Shown here: piece by piece, positions 17,567 to 26,776 of the stretch
How positions within the stretch are numbered: position 1 is the stretch's first letter
Layout: every line of letters begins with the position of its first letter
Assembly: GCA_030601885.1 (NCBI GenBank)
Contig: JAUWAU010000010.1
Coordinates: 124,001 to 188,000, forward strand
Source: Armatimonadota bacterium
GTDB taxonomy: Bacteria > Armatimonadota > Zipacnadia > JAUWAU01
DNA length: 64,000 nt
Reading direction: 5' to 3'
Notes under the pieces: generated by a model
The model's database searches: none
Seen by the model: only the letters and a program-made list of their open reading frames with translations
Told to the model about the DNA's origin: nothing
Position numbers and translations under genes: made by a program

Positions 17567-20500
17567 TCAGGTGGAATCCGCAGAGGACGTGACCCTCACG
17601 CGGGCAGTGGCCGCCTGGCCGCTGACAACGTCCGTAGCAGTAAATGCCCATTCTCCCGCCGGATCGTTCAGTGCCAGTTTGACGCGAGCTGTCATTTCGG
17701 GCTTGGAGAGGAGCAGATTCTGGGCGTAATGGGGTTGCGGCTGACCGTCGGGTCCCGTGACCTCGAGTCGGACCACGTGGTCGCCGGCCAGACGCGCGGC
17801 GCCGGTGACGAGCTTGATACGCAAGGTGACGGCCTTCCCGCCTGCGTAACGCCGCCTGTCGGGCCGAAGCCGCAGGCCATCGACTGAGTAGGGAAGCAGG
17901 GCATAGAGCAGCGGAACGCCGGGGGTGATTGTCGTTTCGACGCGAGCGACGTGTCCGAGGAAGCGTCTCGCACGCACGTCATACACATAGCTCTCTCGCG
18001 GGAACATGATCGTCGCCTGCCGGGTCTCACGGTCCTCGATGTCGTCTTCCTTGACGATGCCGACGTACTCGATCTCTTCTTTGGCGAAACGGACGACCTC
18101 GCAGGCGTTCAGTGGCTTGCCGTCGGAGAGGACACGCACCTTTGCCTCGATACCGTGGCTCGTCAGCACGTCCCTGAGGGCGTCGCGGAATGCTTCCTCG
18201 TTGCCGTCGCTGCGTAGGGCAGTGTAGTCGCTGAAGGGAAAGCCCAGCAGAAGCGCCCGCCCGCGGCCGAATGCGTTCGACGTCAGTGGCGGCATATCGG
18301 CATCAGGCATTGTGGTGGACACGTCCGCGGAAATCGTCTTGCCGAAGACGTCGTCAAGAGCGCCCTCTTCCAGCGGCTTGCAGCGGCCGTCCATGACCGC
18401 CGGGAGTATGTCGGCTACCACCAGTCCGCCCTCCTGGACGAATGCGCGGATGGCGGCCAACTCTTTCTCGCTCACCGCACACGACGCGGGCATGACGAAC
18501 ACGCGGTAGTTCTCCAGCGCGCCCTGCTCGATCTGTTCGTACGACACGAAGTCATACTGCAGTCCGAGGTCCTCGATGGCGAGCAGTGCGCCCCAGTGTG
18601 CCTCGGGGAGCTGGCGATCCAGCAGCGTGTTGCCGTGGACGCTCGCCTGGGAGTAGTGGATGGCGATGCCGTCGTGCAGACGATCGGCGTTCATCAGCAG
18701 CTTGCCGATGCCCGCCTTGATCTCGCCGTGAGACTCGGCCAGCCACTGCAACTGCGGAGTCGGACGCAGATCGGGGAATAGCGCCGCCGGGCCGGTGTTG
18801 TAGCTGGTCCAGTACCAGCCGCTGTTGAAGCCGTGGAACAGGAGATGCCAGGCCACCCGTTTTGCGGAGATCTCGTCGTCGTTGCCGATGCGGTTGTGCC
18901 ACGCGCCCAGAAGGGCATCGGGCTGGTGGAACGAGCGCAGGTATTCGACCTGGTTGAAGCGCCGGGCATAGACCTGGTTCAGATCGCAGGCGCGCACGAG
19001 CTGGTAGAAGTCGTACCCATGCCAACTGTCCAGGCTGAACACGCCGTCGAATCCGACTCGCGCGCCGGGGTCGGCCTCGCGTATGACATCTCGCGCGAGG
19101 GCGTGGGCCCGTGTGAACACGCTGTCCATGTACCGTCTATGATCGGCCCACCGGGCGTACTGCTTCGTCTCCCTGGCTTCGTCGAGGGTGATGGGCGTCA
19201 CCTGCTCCCACGACTCAAACTCGGTGTCCCACTCGGCGTTGACGGCCTCCAGATCCCCGTATACCTCCCGGAGATGCTCACGGAAGCTCGCGAGGCAGGT
19301 TGGCGAGGAGCACACGTCGAGCCTGGTTCTCACCAGGAAGTTCTCGTCGCCAAGCGTGTACGCCGGAGGGCCGTAGGGAGCCGCCGCCTGCGCTCGCTCT
19401 CGAAGCGCTGAAGTCCATTCGGAGAGATGCTCCGGATCGGTCAAGCACGGCTGGCGCACCAGGCCGCTGACTTGCATGGAGGCGATGCGCGTGATGTAGG
19501 GCACGCTGCGGAGGTTGCGCCGGGCCGCGTTCCGGCATGAGGTGGCCATCGTCGGGCCATCGCTTTGGGTGAGCCCCACATTGTCGATGGTGTCCACGCC
19601 GGCCTCGGCAAGGACTTGATTGATTGCGCTGCGGACGTGGTTGTTGGGCGCCGAACTCCACACGAGGAACATGAAGTCGTCGAGTCGGCGGTCGGGCACC
19701 GTCACCTCGCGATGCGCCCAATCGCGTTCGCCGACGGCGTCCGACAACGTGACCTCGAGACGATGCACCACCGTGAGCGGGTCAAGGAGCTTGATGCGTA
19801 GCCGCTTTTCGACGGCTCCCGGTGCGACCGCGATTCGCTGCCGAGCCACGACCCGGTCCAGGGAGTCAATCAGGCGAGCGTCGAGCCGGGACCGGGCCTC
19901 TATACCGCGCAACCGAACCAGGCCTCGAAGGGTGTGACCCGCGGCCAGCACGGTCTTGTCGAGAGACACCTCTGTAATGGCTGTCTCAGATGTGGTCTCG
20001 AACCAGGTACTGCCCCAGTCGATGACTGACCCGTCCTGGCGCAAAGCCACGTCCAGAAAGTGTTCGCCGCCGCGCGGCACGGTGAGCTCCAGGCGAAGCT
20101 CGTTTGCGCCGGGCGACAGGTTGACCATCCGCCGCTGCGAGCAGTCCGTGCGCCCGTCCCGGTCGTGCAGGTGAACGCTCAACTCGATGTCGCCTAACCG
20201 GGTTTGGCTCTCGACGCGCATGAAATCCGCCGTTAGCTTCACGATGCGCGCCCTCGGCTCGCGCTTCGCCGCCCACAGGACCGCCTTGGCAAATAGCGAT
20301 TGGTAGTACTCGTAGTCCGCGCTCACATAATCCAGCGCCTGTGTCGTGGCCGGGGTCAGAGCGAGGTTGCTTCTCGACGACACCGGGTACTTCATCACCA
20401 AGGTGCGCCCATTTCCGACCGTGGTGGCATCGATCAGAGCCGGTTTCTCCTCCGTCTTCGTCCACGCATAGTTACGCAGCACGGGCAGGCTCTCGATGGG

Positions 20501-21970
20501 AACCGGCGCCCAGAAACGGACCGGCTGTCGGTCATCTTGCCCCAGAGCTGCCACGAAGCTCGCGCCAGCCCCGGTGGCGACGAGGCCGGTGCCGGCGCGC
20601 ACCTTCTGCGCGATCATGCCGATGAAGTACTGGGGCAAGATCCCGTTGCGCACGTCGGCCACAATGATGCAATCGTACTCCCGCTCCAGTTTCGTGCGGA
20701 GATCATTCAGCACGGCCACTACGGATCGGGGACGGTAGCCATACAGCTCGTAGGTCCCGTAGAGCGTCAGCCCGCGCTTGTCCAGCAGAACGTAGCTCGC
20801 GCTCACGGACACCGTCTCGTACTCCACGTCTAGCCGCTGCGCCAGCTCCACGGTCTCGCGCTGCGCCCACCGAGGAGCAATAATCAAGGCTCGCACCGGC
20901 CCATCTGCGAGCGGCTTGGCCCATCGGCGGTGCGGTGTGGAGACGGTTGACGTCATGACGTCATACGGAGTCGTCTCGAACACGTGGCGTTCGCCGTGTA
21001 GCGCCTTGCGGTCGGCGGGAAGGTGTGCGGCGGCGGTGAGAGGCTGTTGCCAATCGCTCCCGGCGACGCGCGATAGGTCCTCAAGGATCTGCTCCCCGTG
21101 CTCGCGCAGGTACGCCAGGTTTTCCTCGTCGGTACCCACGCCGGTGAAATCCCAGAGGGCGACCGTCGCCCGGCCGGCCGCGGGCTTGAAGCGCAGCGTC
21201 GTCCACACCGGGTAGTTGTCCACCTGCACTGACGCATCAGTCAACTCGTCGGGCACATACATGAGCGCGCATGCTCCGTAGGACTCCCTCTCCGGCAGCC
21301 CCCTGTCGTGGTAGAACACCCACGGCTCGTGCGGCGAGTCGAGGGCGACGGTCTGCGCGTGCTGCACTTCGCGGGTGGGCGTGACGATCCAGCGGTCTTT
21401 GTCGCCGTAGAACCAGGATGGGTAGCAGAGCAGCTTGAGCTCGACCGACTCCAGCGCAGCCTCCGGCTGCCACTCGATCTGCATCAGCAGCTTGTCGTCC
21501 CCACCGCGAAGCAGGAAGTGCGCCGCCACCGTGCCTTTGGCCATTTCCCACGTGGCGGTGCACAGCGCATCCGGTCCGCCCCTGCGGACCACCCGGAACG
21601 TTGCCGGGTAGTCGCGCAAGCTCTCCCCGTCGAGCAGCACGTCGAAAAAGCCCTGCGAGTACCAGTTGCACGATGCCGGCCCACTCATCCCCAGCGTCGG
21701 CATGCCGATGGAGTAGACCCACAGGCTCGAGAAGCAGCGCCCCTCCGGGGTGTCCGGCCCGATGGCGATGTCGTAGGCAAGCTCGAACTCGGTGTACGAG
21801 CCTGCCAGATACACTGTCTGCTGCAACTGCTGTTCGCCCTCCCGGTCGCTTCGCTTCTCCGTCAGTCGCAGATAGGCCGTCTGCGCGGAGACGGTTGGGA
21901 TCCCCACTGGCCATGCGGCCGCCAGGGATACGAGGATGACGAGTATGTTGCGCGATGGACGAGAGCACAT
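17567..21970 (-). CDS. Giant secreted beta-galactosidase-like (GH42-type) multidomain protein
   Basis: 1,467 residues. The ATG at 21970 has GGAGGTCC upstream and is followed by a signal peptide (ILVILVSLAAAWPVGIPTVSA). The first 300 residues are beta-rich; about 355-490 form an alpha/beta domain (IIVADVRNGILPQYFIGMIA, GTGLVATGAGASFVAALG) like a class I glutaminase fold; then two beta-sandwiches; about 760-1110 resemble a GH42 barrel (YTLGDENFL with a candidate acid Glu near 873; SFREHLREVYGDLEAVNAEW); about 1130-1290 match the beta-galactosidase trimerisation fold; two C-terminal beta domains follow. I could not identify a catalytic nucleophile, so activity is uncertain. It is transcribed divergently from the DUF4838 gene. 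Confidence 0.8.
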   Translation of the reverse strand: MCSRPSRNILVILVSLAAAWPVGIPTVSAQTAYLRLTEKRSDREGEQQLQQTVYLAGSYTEFELAYDIAIGPDTPEGRCFSSLWVYSIGMPTLGMSGPASCNWYSQGFFDVLLDGESLRDYPATFRVVRRGGPDALCTATWEMAKGTVAAHFLLRGGDDKLLMQIEWQPEAALESVELKLLCYPSWFYGDKDRWIVTPTREVQHAQTVALDSPHEPWVFYHDRGLPERESYGACALMYVPDELTDASVQVDNYPVWTTLRFKPAAGRATVALWDFTGVGTDEENLAYLREHGEQILEDLSRVAGSDWQQPLTAAAHLPADRKALHGERHVFETTPYDVMTSTVSTPHRRWAKPLADGPVRALIIAPRWAQRETVELAQRLDVEYETVSVSASYVLLDKRGLTLYGTYELYGYRPRSVVAVLNDLRTKLEREYDCIIVADVRNGILPQYFIGMIAQKVRAGTGLVATGAGASFVAALGQDDRQPVRFWAPVPIESLPVLRNYAWTKTEEKPALIDATTVGNGRTLVMKYPVSSRSNLALTPATTQALDYVSADYEYYQSLFAKAVLWAAKREPRARIVKLTADFMRVESQTRLGDIELSVHLHDRDGRTDCSQRRMVNLSPGANELRLELTVPRGGEHFLDVALRQDGSVIDWGSTWFETTSETAITEVSLDKTVLAAGHTLRGLVRLRGIEARSRLDARLIDSLDRVVARQRIAVAPGAVEKRLRIKLLDPLTVVHRLEVTLSDAVGERDWAHREVTVPDRRLDDFMFLVWSSAPNNHVRSAINQVLAEAGVDTIDNVGLTQSDGPTMATSCRNAARRNLRSVPYITRIASMQVSGLVRQPCLTDPEHLSEWTSALRERAQAAAPYGPPAYTLGDENFLVRTRLDVCSSPTCLASFREHLREVYGDLEAVNAEWDTEFESWEQVTPITLDEARETKQYARWADHRRYMDSVFTRAHALARDVIREADPGARVGFDGVFSLDSWHGYDFYQLVRACDLNQVYARRFNQVEYLRSFHQPDALLGAWHNRIGNDDEISAKRVAWHLLFHGFNSGWYWTSYNTGPAALFPDLRPTPQLQWLAESHGEIKAGIGKLLMNADRLHDGIAIHYSQASVHGNTLLDRQLPEAHWGALLAIEDLGLQYDFVSYEQIEQGALENYRVFVMPASCAVSEKELAAIRAFVQEGGLVVADILPAVMDGRCKPLEEGALDDVFGKTISADVSTTMPDADMPPLTSNAFGRGRALLLGFPFSDYTALRSDGNEEAFRDALRDVLTSHGIEAKVRVLSDGKPLNACEVVRFAKEEIEYVGIVKEDDIEDRETRQATIMFPRESYVYDVRARRFLGHVARVETTITPGVPLLYALLPYSVDGLRLRPDRRRYAGGKAVTLRIKLVTGAARLAGDHVVRLEVTGPDGQPQPHYAQNLLLSKPEMTARVKLALNDPAGEWAFTATDVVSGQAATARVRVTSSADST

Positions 21971-22227
21971 GGTTGGACCTCCAAGTCGCCTGCCAGCATT
22001 CGCCCACATCTAGGCGACTCCTTTGCGCTGACGAAGGTCTGAGACGGAAGCAGACCGCCGCCTGCTTGAGAGGTACAGGAGGGTCGCCCAAGACACCCAA
22101 CCCCCCGGGGGGGGGGCAGGTGGGTACGGGAGGCAACGGCGGGAAGTGGGGAGAAAAGAACTATGGCCAGTCCTCCACGTTGGCAGACCGCTCGGAGCAG
22201 CATCGGTGGACCGGGAGGCGATGGGCT

Positions 22228-24459
22228 ATGAAACGAGCGCTGCTTCTCTTGGCCGTGATCTGCCTGGCATGCTCTTGCGCCGGCGCTGAGACCGTGCTCG
22301 TGCAGGACGGGCGAGCAACGGCGTCGATCGTCATCCCTCGCGACGCGGGGGCCACCGTCCGGTTCGCCGCGGAGGAGCTGGCGAGGTACTTCGAGGCGAT
22401 CTCCGGCACCGCGGTGCCGATCGTCGTGGAGGGCGAGCGAGTCGCCGGTGTACCCGTTCATGTCGGGCCGACGCAGGTGGCTCGAGCAGCATTTCCCGCT
22501 GAACTGGGAAATCGACCTGAAGGCCTGTTTATGCGGGTTGACGGGGAGCGAGTCATCGTCTGCGGAGGATCGGACCGGGGGACGCTGTTCGCGGTGTATC
22601 GGTTTCTGGAGGAGGGCCTGGGCTGCCGCTGGCTCGCGCCGGACGTGGAATACATGCCGCAGCAGCGCACCATCCGTATCGGCGACCTCGATCTCGCAAC
22701 CACTCCGGCATTCGACATGCGGACGTTCGTGGCACGTCGGGAGGGTTCGCCGGCGTGGGGTGTGAAGCTCGGGATGAACGGCTTCTACACGAAGGCGGAC
22801 GCGGAGCTAACCGGCAACAGCTACTACCTCCCCGAGGAGGTCCCCGGCTGCCACGCCTATTCCCGCATCATGCCGGCCGAGCAGTACTTCGAGGCGCATC
22901 CGGAATGGTTTCCGCTGATCAAAGGTGAGAGGCAGCCCGGCGTGCTTCACGGACGGCAACTGTGTGTCACCGCGCCGGGGCTGGCCGACGAGTTCGCGAG
23001 GAACGTCATCGGACTCTTCGACGAGGACCCGGGCCTCCAAACAGTCTCGATCTCCCCCAACGACGGGCGCGGCTGGTGCGAGTGCGACGCCTGCACGGCG
23101 CTCGATGAGAAGCTCTGCGGCGGGCGCAGCACAAAGCAGGGGCTCGGCGGCGAGCGGCCGTTCCGCGGCGACCGCGTCTTCTGGTTCGCCAATGAGGTGG
23201 CGAAGCGCGTGGCGGACGTGCACCCCGGCAAGAAGCTCCTGGTGCTGGCATACATCAACTACGCCAAGCCGCCCGACACCATCAGGCCCGCGCCGAACGT
23301 CGTGCCGTGGCTCTGTCACTATGCGCCGGCCGATTACTCGCGGCCGATCAGCGATCCGACCTCGGAGCCCAACGCGCAGTTCAACGACCTGCTGCAGCGC
23401 TGGGCGAAGAGCGCGCCGCGCCTGCTGTTCTACTCCTACGTCAGCAAGAGCATGTGGTGGCGACTGCCGCGGCCTGTCACCCGCACCTTCGCCGCCGACA
23501 TCAACTACCTACACAGCCTCGGCATCCGGCGGTACTACTGTCAGAGCTCGCTTTCTGATTGGCCGCTCGATGGCCCGCTCTACTACGTCATCGCCAAACT
23601 GCTCTGGAACTCGTCTGCCGATCCGGACGCGATCGCCGCCGATTGGATTCGGCACATGTTTGGCCCTACCGCGAAGCCGATGGCCGAGTTCTACCGCTTG
23701 GTCGAGCACTCGATCCGCCGGTCCGGCCAATCGTTCTCGGACAATCCCCCGCGGCATGTCCCCGGCCTGTACGACTTCGCCGACCTGGAACGCGCGCTCG
23801 CGAAGCTCGACGAGGCCGCCGCTGTCGCCGACACCGATGAAGTCAAAGAGCGCATCGAGCGCGTTGCAGATACCTTTGGGTACGGCTACCACATGGTGCG
23901 GTGCATCGAGGCAGCCGCTCGCTTGCGCGAGGAGCCGACCCGTGCCGTGATGCGCGAAGTCCTCGAAGAGGGCGAGAAGGCACTCGCCATCTCGCGGAAT
24001 CGAGACGCGGCGCGATTCCTCGACTCGATCCGCATGACCGATGAACTCGGCGTCATCGCCAAAGGTTTTGGGGAAGCCATGGAGCTGGGCGGCCGACGGT
24101 GCTGGAACTCGGACGAGACAGGCCCCGGCGACGGCAGAGCCGGCTGGGCCACGTTGGCCATCGAGACTCCCGACACCACGAGGCCCGTGCGGCTCGAGAT
24201 CGATACGTGGGGCGCTTCAGCGCTGAGCTCAATCGTCGTCAACACCGGCGGCCAAGGCAAGGGCTACGCCGACGGCGGCATCTGGACGCCCGTCCGGCCG
24301 GAGAAGTCCCTTTCGGGCGAGGAGAAGTGGGAGACGCTGGTGTTCATCATCACGCCCGAGGTCATGGCCCCCGGCAAGAAGGTGCAGACCATCGGCTTCG
24401 GCGGCGCCGACTCCCAGATCTGGATGGCCAATGTCCGGGTCCAGCCCGCGACGGAGTGA
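22228..24459 (+). CDS. Secreted DUF4838 protein with alpha-glucuronidase-like N-terminal domain
   Basis: 743 residues from the ATG at 22228 (GGGAGG 9 nt upstream). Residues 1-20 are a Sec signal with a cysteine-rich end (CLACSCAGA), so lipid anchoring is possible. Residues about 25-115 match the small N-terminal domain of GH67 alpha-glucuronidases and GH20-like proteins (AAEELARYFEAISG, DRGTLFAVYRFLEEGLGCRW). The DUF4838 barrel follows at about 180-470 with the diagnostic SISPNDGRGWCECDACTAL segment and an ADINYLHSLGIRRYYCQ strand. The last 130 residues form a beta-sandwich. It is probably an exported enzyme on an acidic or branched glycan. It opens the long + strand run ending at 40940. Confidence 0.85.
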   Translation: MKRALLLLAVICLACSCAGAETVLVQDGRATASIVIPRDAGATVRFAAEELARYFEAISGTAVPIVVEGERVAGVPVHVGPTQVARAAFPAELGNRPEGLFMRVDGERVIVCGGSDRGTLFAVYRFLEEGLGCRWLAPDVEYMPQQRTIRIGDLDLATTPAFDMRTFVARREGSPAWGVKLGMNGFYTKADAELTGNSYYLPEEVPGCHAYSRIMPAEQYFEAHPEWFPLIKGERQPGVLHGRQLCVTAPGLADEFARNVIGLFDEDPGLQTVSISPNDGRGWCECDACTALDEKLCGGRSTKQGLGGERPFRGDRVFWFANEVAKRVADVHPGKKLLVLAYINYAKPPDTIRPAPNVVPWLCHYAPADYSRPISDPTSEPNAQFNDLLQRWAKSAPRLLFYSYVSKSMWWRLPRPVTRTFAADINYLHSLGIRRYYCQSSLSDWPLDGPLYYVIAKLLWNSSADPDAIAADWIRHMFGPTAKPMAEFYRLVEHSIRRSGQSFSDNPPRHVPGLYDFADLERALAKLDEAAAVADTDEVKERIERVADTFGYGYHMVRCIEAAARLREEPTRAVMREVLEEGEKALAISRNRDAARFLDSIRMTDELGVIAKGFGEAMELGGRRCWNSDETGPGDGRAGWATLAIETPDTTRPVRLEIDTWGASALSSIVVNTGGQGKGYADGGIWTPVRPEKSLSGEEKWETLVFIITPEVMAPGKKVQTIGFGGADSQIWMANVRVQPATE

Positions 24460-24586
24460 CGCCCGGCCCGCTGTCCGTGGGGCTCACACGTATTTCGTCC
24501 CGTTCGCTCCGAGCCAACGCTGTCTGTCTGACTTGAGTGAGCGGCGCGTCTGTGGACGGCCGCCTTGCGGCGCAAGAGGTAGCCAG

Positions 24587-25993
24587 ATGCCTACCGCTTT
24601 CGTTCGATGTCTATTCGGGGTTGTGGCGGTCAGCCTCTCCCCCGTATTCGCTGTCAGCCAGGGAGAACTGAAAGGCAAAGAAGCCATGCAAGCAGGATTC
24701 GCCAAGGTGCGTATCACACCCCCGCTGGGAACAACCATGTACGGCTTTGGCAGCCGCGACCGGCAGCATGGATGTGAAGGGATCCATGACGATCTCTTCG
24801 TCCGGGCGCTGTATCTCTGCCACCATGGCGAAGAGGCCCTCATCATGGGCTTCGACCTGCTCTTCTTCGGCCGGGACGACGCCGACCGATACAAGGGGGC
24901 CATCGGCAACGAGCTCGATCTTTCGCCCAGGCAAATCCTGTTGAACGCATCCCACACTCACTGCGGCCCTATGGTCGGGACGACATGGGCTTATGCGGAC
25001 TACGGCCTCGGCGTGGCGGATCGATTCTACCGAGACGAGCTGGAAGAAGCGATCGTGCAGGCCGCCCGCCACGCGCGCGAGCGTGCCGCCGAAGTGACCC
25101 TCTGGGCCGGTGCCGGCCGAACGACGCTGCCCGTGAGCCGACGCCAGCCCGATGGACAAGGCAGCATTCTCTGGGCGCCTTACCGCGACGGGGTCACGTG
25201 TGACCACTTGCCAGTTTGCCTCTTCAAGAACGAGAAAGGGGAGGCGGTGTGCCTCCTGTTCTCGGTCTCATGCCACCCGTCAACCATCGGTGGGTTTGAG
25301 ATCTCGGCCGACTATCCGGGCGCGGCAATGGATCTGCTCGACGAGCATCTCGGCGCCGAATGCAGCCTCTTTCTTCAGGGCACGGGAGGCGATGCCAAGG
25401 CGAGCGTAATCGGCCGGGGCGAGAAGTGGCGCCGCGGCACGTGGGAAGACGTCGCCGAGGCCGGACGCATCGTGGCCGACGAGGTGATCCAAACCCTCGA
25501 GGCGAGCCTCACCGAGATTCAACCGAAAATCCGCTCTTCTCTCATGGAAATGGCCTTGCCGTTGCAGCCGGCTCCGGACCGAGCGGCCCTCGAGGCCATC
25601 GCGTCCGATGAGCGAGAAAAGGAGGTAAAGCGCCTCTGGGCCGAACGGCAGATGGAGCGGCTCGAGCGACATCAGACACTCCGGACCCACGTGCCGGTCC
25701 TGCTGCACGGCATCCAGCTCGGCCACGGCCTCCGCCTCATTGCGCTCGAAGGCGAGGCGGTCGCCGGACTTGGCCTTCACATCCTCGACTTCTACAGAGG
25801 CCAAGCCACTACATTCCCCCTGGGCTACACCGACGGGATGCAAATGTACCTGCCGACATCAGCAATGCTCGACGAAGGAGGATACGAGGTGGTGAGCTAC
25901 TTCGAGTACGGCCAGCCGGCGCCGCTGGCAAAAGGGATAGAGGAGATCATAACCAAGAGCCTGGAGCGGATGCAGGCAGGGAAAATAGAGTAG
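24587..25993 (+). CDS. Neutral/alkaline ceramidase-like hydrolase (first of two)
   Basis: 468 residues from the ATG at 24587 (AGAGGT 6 nt upstream), with a signal peptide ending near SPVFA-VSQ. The N-terminal part carries the neutral-ceramidase family signatures: KVRITPPLGTTMYGFGSR, a metal motif NASHTHCGPM, a second conserved histidine in SCHPSTIGG, and QGTGGDAKAS near residue 268 at the position of the family glycine-rich active-site loop. It is shorter than eukaryotic ceramidases (about 700 residues) and lacks the C-terminal Ig-like domain, as is usual in these bacteria, whose members may act on other amides or esters. A paralogue is at 53416-54912. Confidence 0.8.
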   Translation: MPTAFVRCLFGVVAVSLSPVFAVSQGELKGKEAMQAGFAKVRITPPLGTTMYGFGSRDRQHGCEGIHDDLFVRALYLCHHGEEALIMGFDLLFFGRDDADRYKGAIGNELDLSPRQILLNASHTHCGPMVGTTWAYADYGLGVADRFYRDELEEAIVQAARHARERAAEVTLWAGAGRTTLPVSRRQPDGQGSILWAPYRDGVTCDHLPVCLFKNEKGEAVCLLFSVSCHPSTIGGFEISADYPGAAMDLLDEHLGAECSLFLQGTGGDAKASVIGRGEKWRRGTWEDVAEAGRIVADEVIQTLEASLTEIQPKIRSSLMEMALPLQPAPDRAALEAIASDEREKEVKRLWAERQMERLERHQTLRTHVPVLLHGIQLGHGLRLIALEGEAVAGLGLHILDFYRGQATTFPLGYTDGMQMYLPTSAMLDEGGYEVVSYFEYGQPAPLAKGIEEIITKSLERMQAGKIE

Positions 25994-26119
25994 GCGCAGA
26001 ACCGACCGACCGGGGTGCCGGGGGGATCTGCGTGCGGTTGTCAACCAGCCCTCCGTCGAGCAGGCGATGAAGAGCGCGGATGGGAGAGCAAGACAAGAAC
26101 GAGAATTCGGAGGAAAGGG

Positions 26120-26776
26120 ATGCTACGAAACAGAGCGATGATACGAAACAGAGCAATGCTCCCATGGCTCCTGGGCGTCTGGGCAATGGCGCTGTGGCTG
26201 GTGGCAGCGGCGGCATCTGCGCCGGAGGTCGCCGCCGTCCGCAACCTGTGCCGCAATCCTGGCTTCGAGTTGGACAAGAACCAGGATGGTATGCCGGACG
26301 ATTGGGAGAGCGTTGAGCTCCACGCCCACCGGACCAGCCAATGCAAGCACGACCGGCAGATCTCGTATGCCGGAGACTGCTCGGCCATGATCACGCAAGG
26401 CTCCCTCTATGCCACGATCACAGGTACCGCCGGCTGGATTCAGCGACGCATGGTGGAGCGGGGCGGGGGCAAGACTTTGCGCGTGTCGGTGTACGTTCGG
26501 GCAGGGGAGCCGGAAGAGGTCAATAGGTACGTCAAGACCATCTTCCCGACCCGGGTGCGGCTGTATCTGTTCGGCGAAGATCGCAAGACCGGAAGTGACT
26601 ACTCCGGCGCCGCCTCGCCTGTCTTCGAGATCGGCCCCGAGTGGCAAAAGATCTCCCACACCAACACTTTTCCGCGCAACATCACCGCGCTGAGCCTGAT
26701 CCTGGCCCGGGAGGCCCAGATCGGGGGCGGCCACGTGTGGTTCGACAACGTGGAGGTAGTGGAGATGAAGAAATGA
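26120..26776 (+). CDS. Secreted single-module carbohydrate-binding-like protein
   Basis: 218 residues from the ATG at 26120 (GGAGG 6 nt upstream). The n-region is built from an 18-bp tandem duplication giving MLRNRA then MIRNRA, followed by a hydrophobic h-region (WLLGVWAMALWLVAAAAS). The mature part is one CenC-type jelly roll (NLCRNPGFELDKNQDGMPDD through GGGHVWFDNVEVVEMKK). The stop overlaps the lyase start (ATGA at 26773-26776), so the two proteins are probably made together. The lyase begins with a very similar module, which suggests a binding partner for the same substrate. Confidence 0.8.
   Translation: MLRNRAMIRNRAMLPWLLGVWAMALWLVAAAASAPEVAAVRNLCRNPGFELDKNQDGMPDDWESVELHAHRTSQCKHDRQISYAGDCSAMITQGSLYATITGTAGWIQRRMVERGGGKTLRVSVYVRAGEPEEVNRYVKTIFPTRVRLYLFGEDRKTGSDYSGAASPVFEIGPEWQKISHTNTFPRNITALSLILAREAQIGGGHVWFDNVEVVEMKK

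Noticed and set aside
22095-22120. C6-G10 run before the DUF4838 gene as a regulatory hairpin
   Set aside because: A homopolymer block of this length gives trivial pairing and could be a sequencing-error site; no conserved context supports a function.
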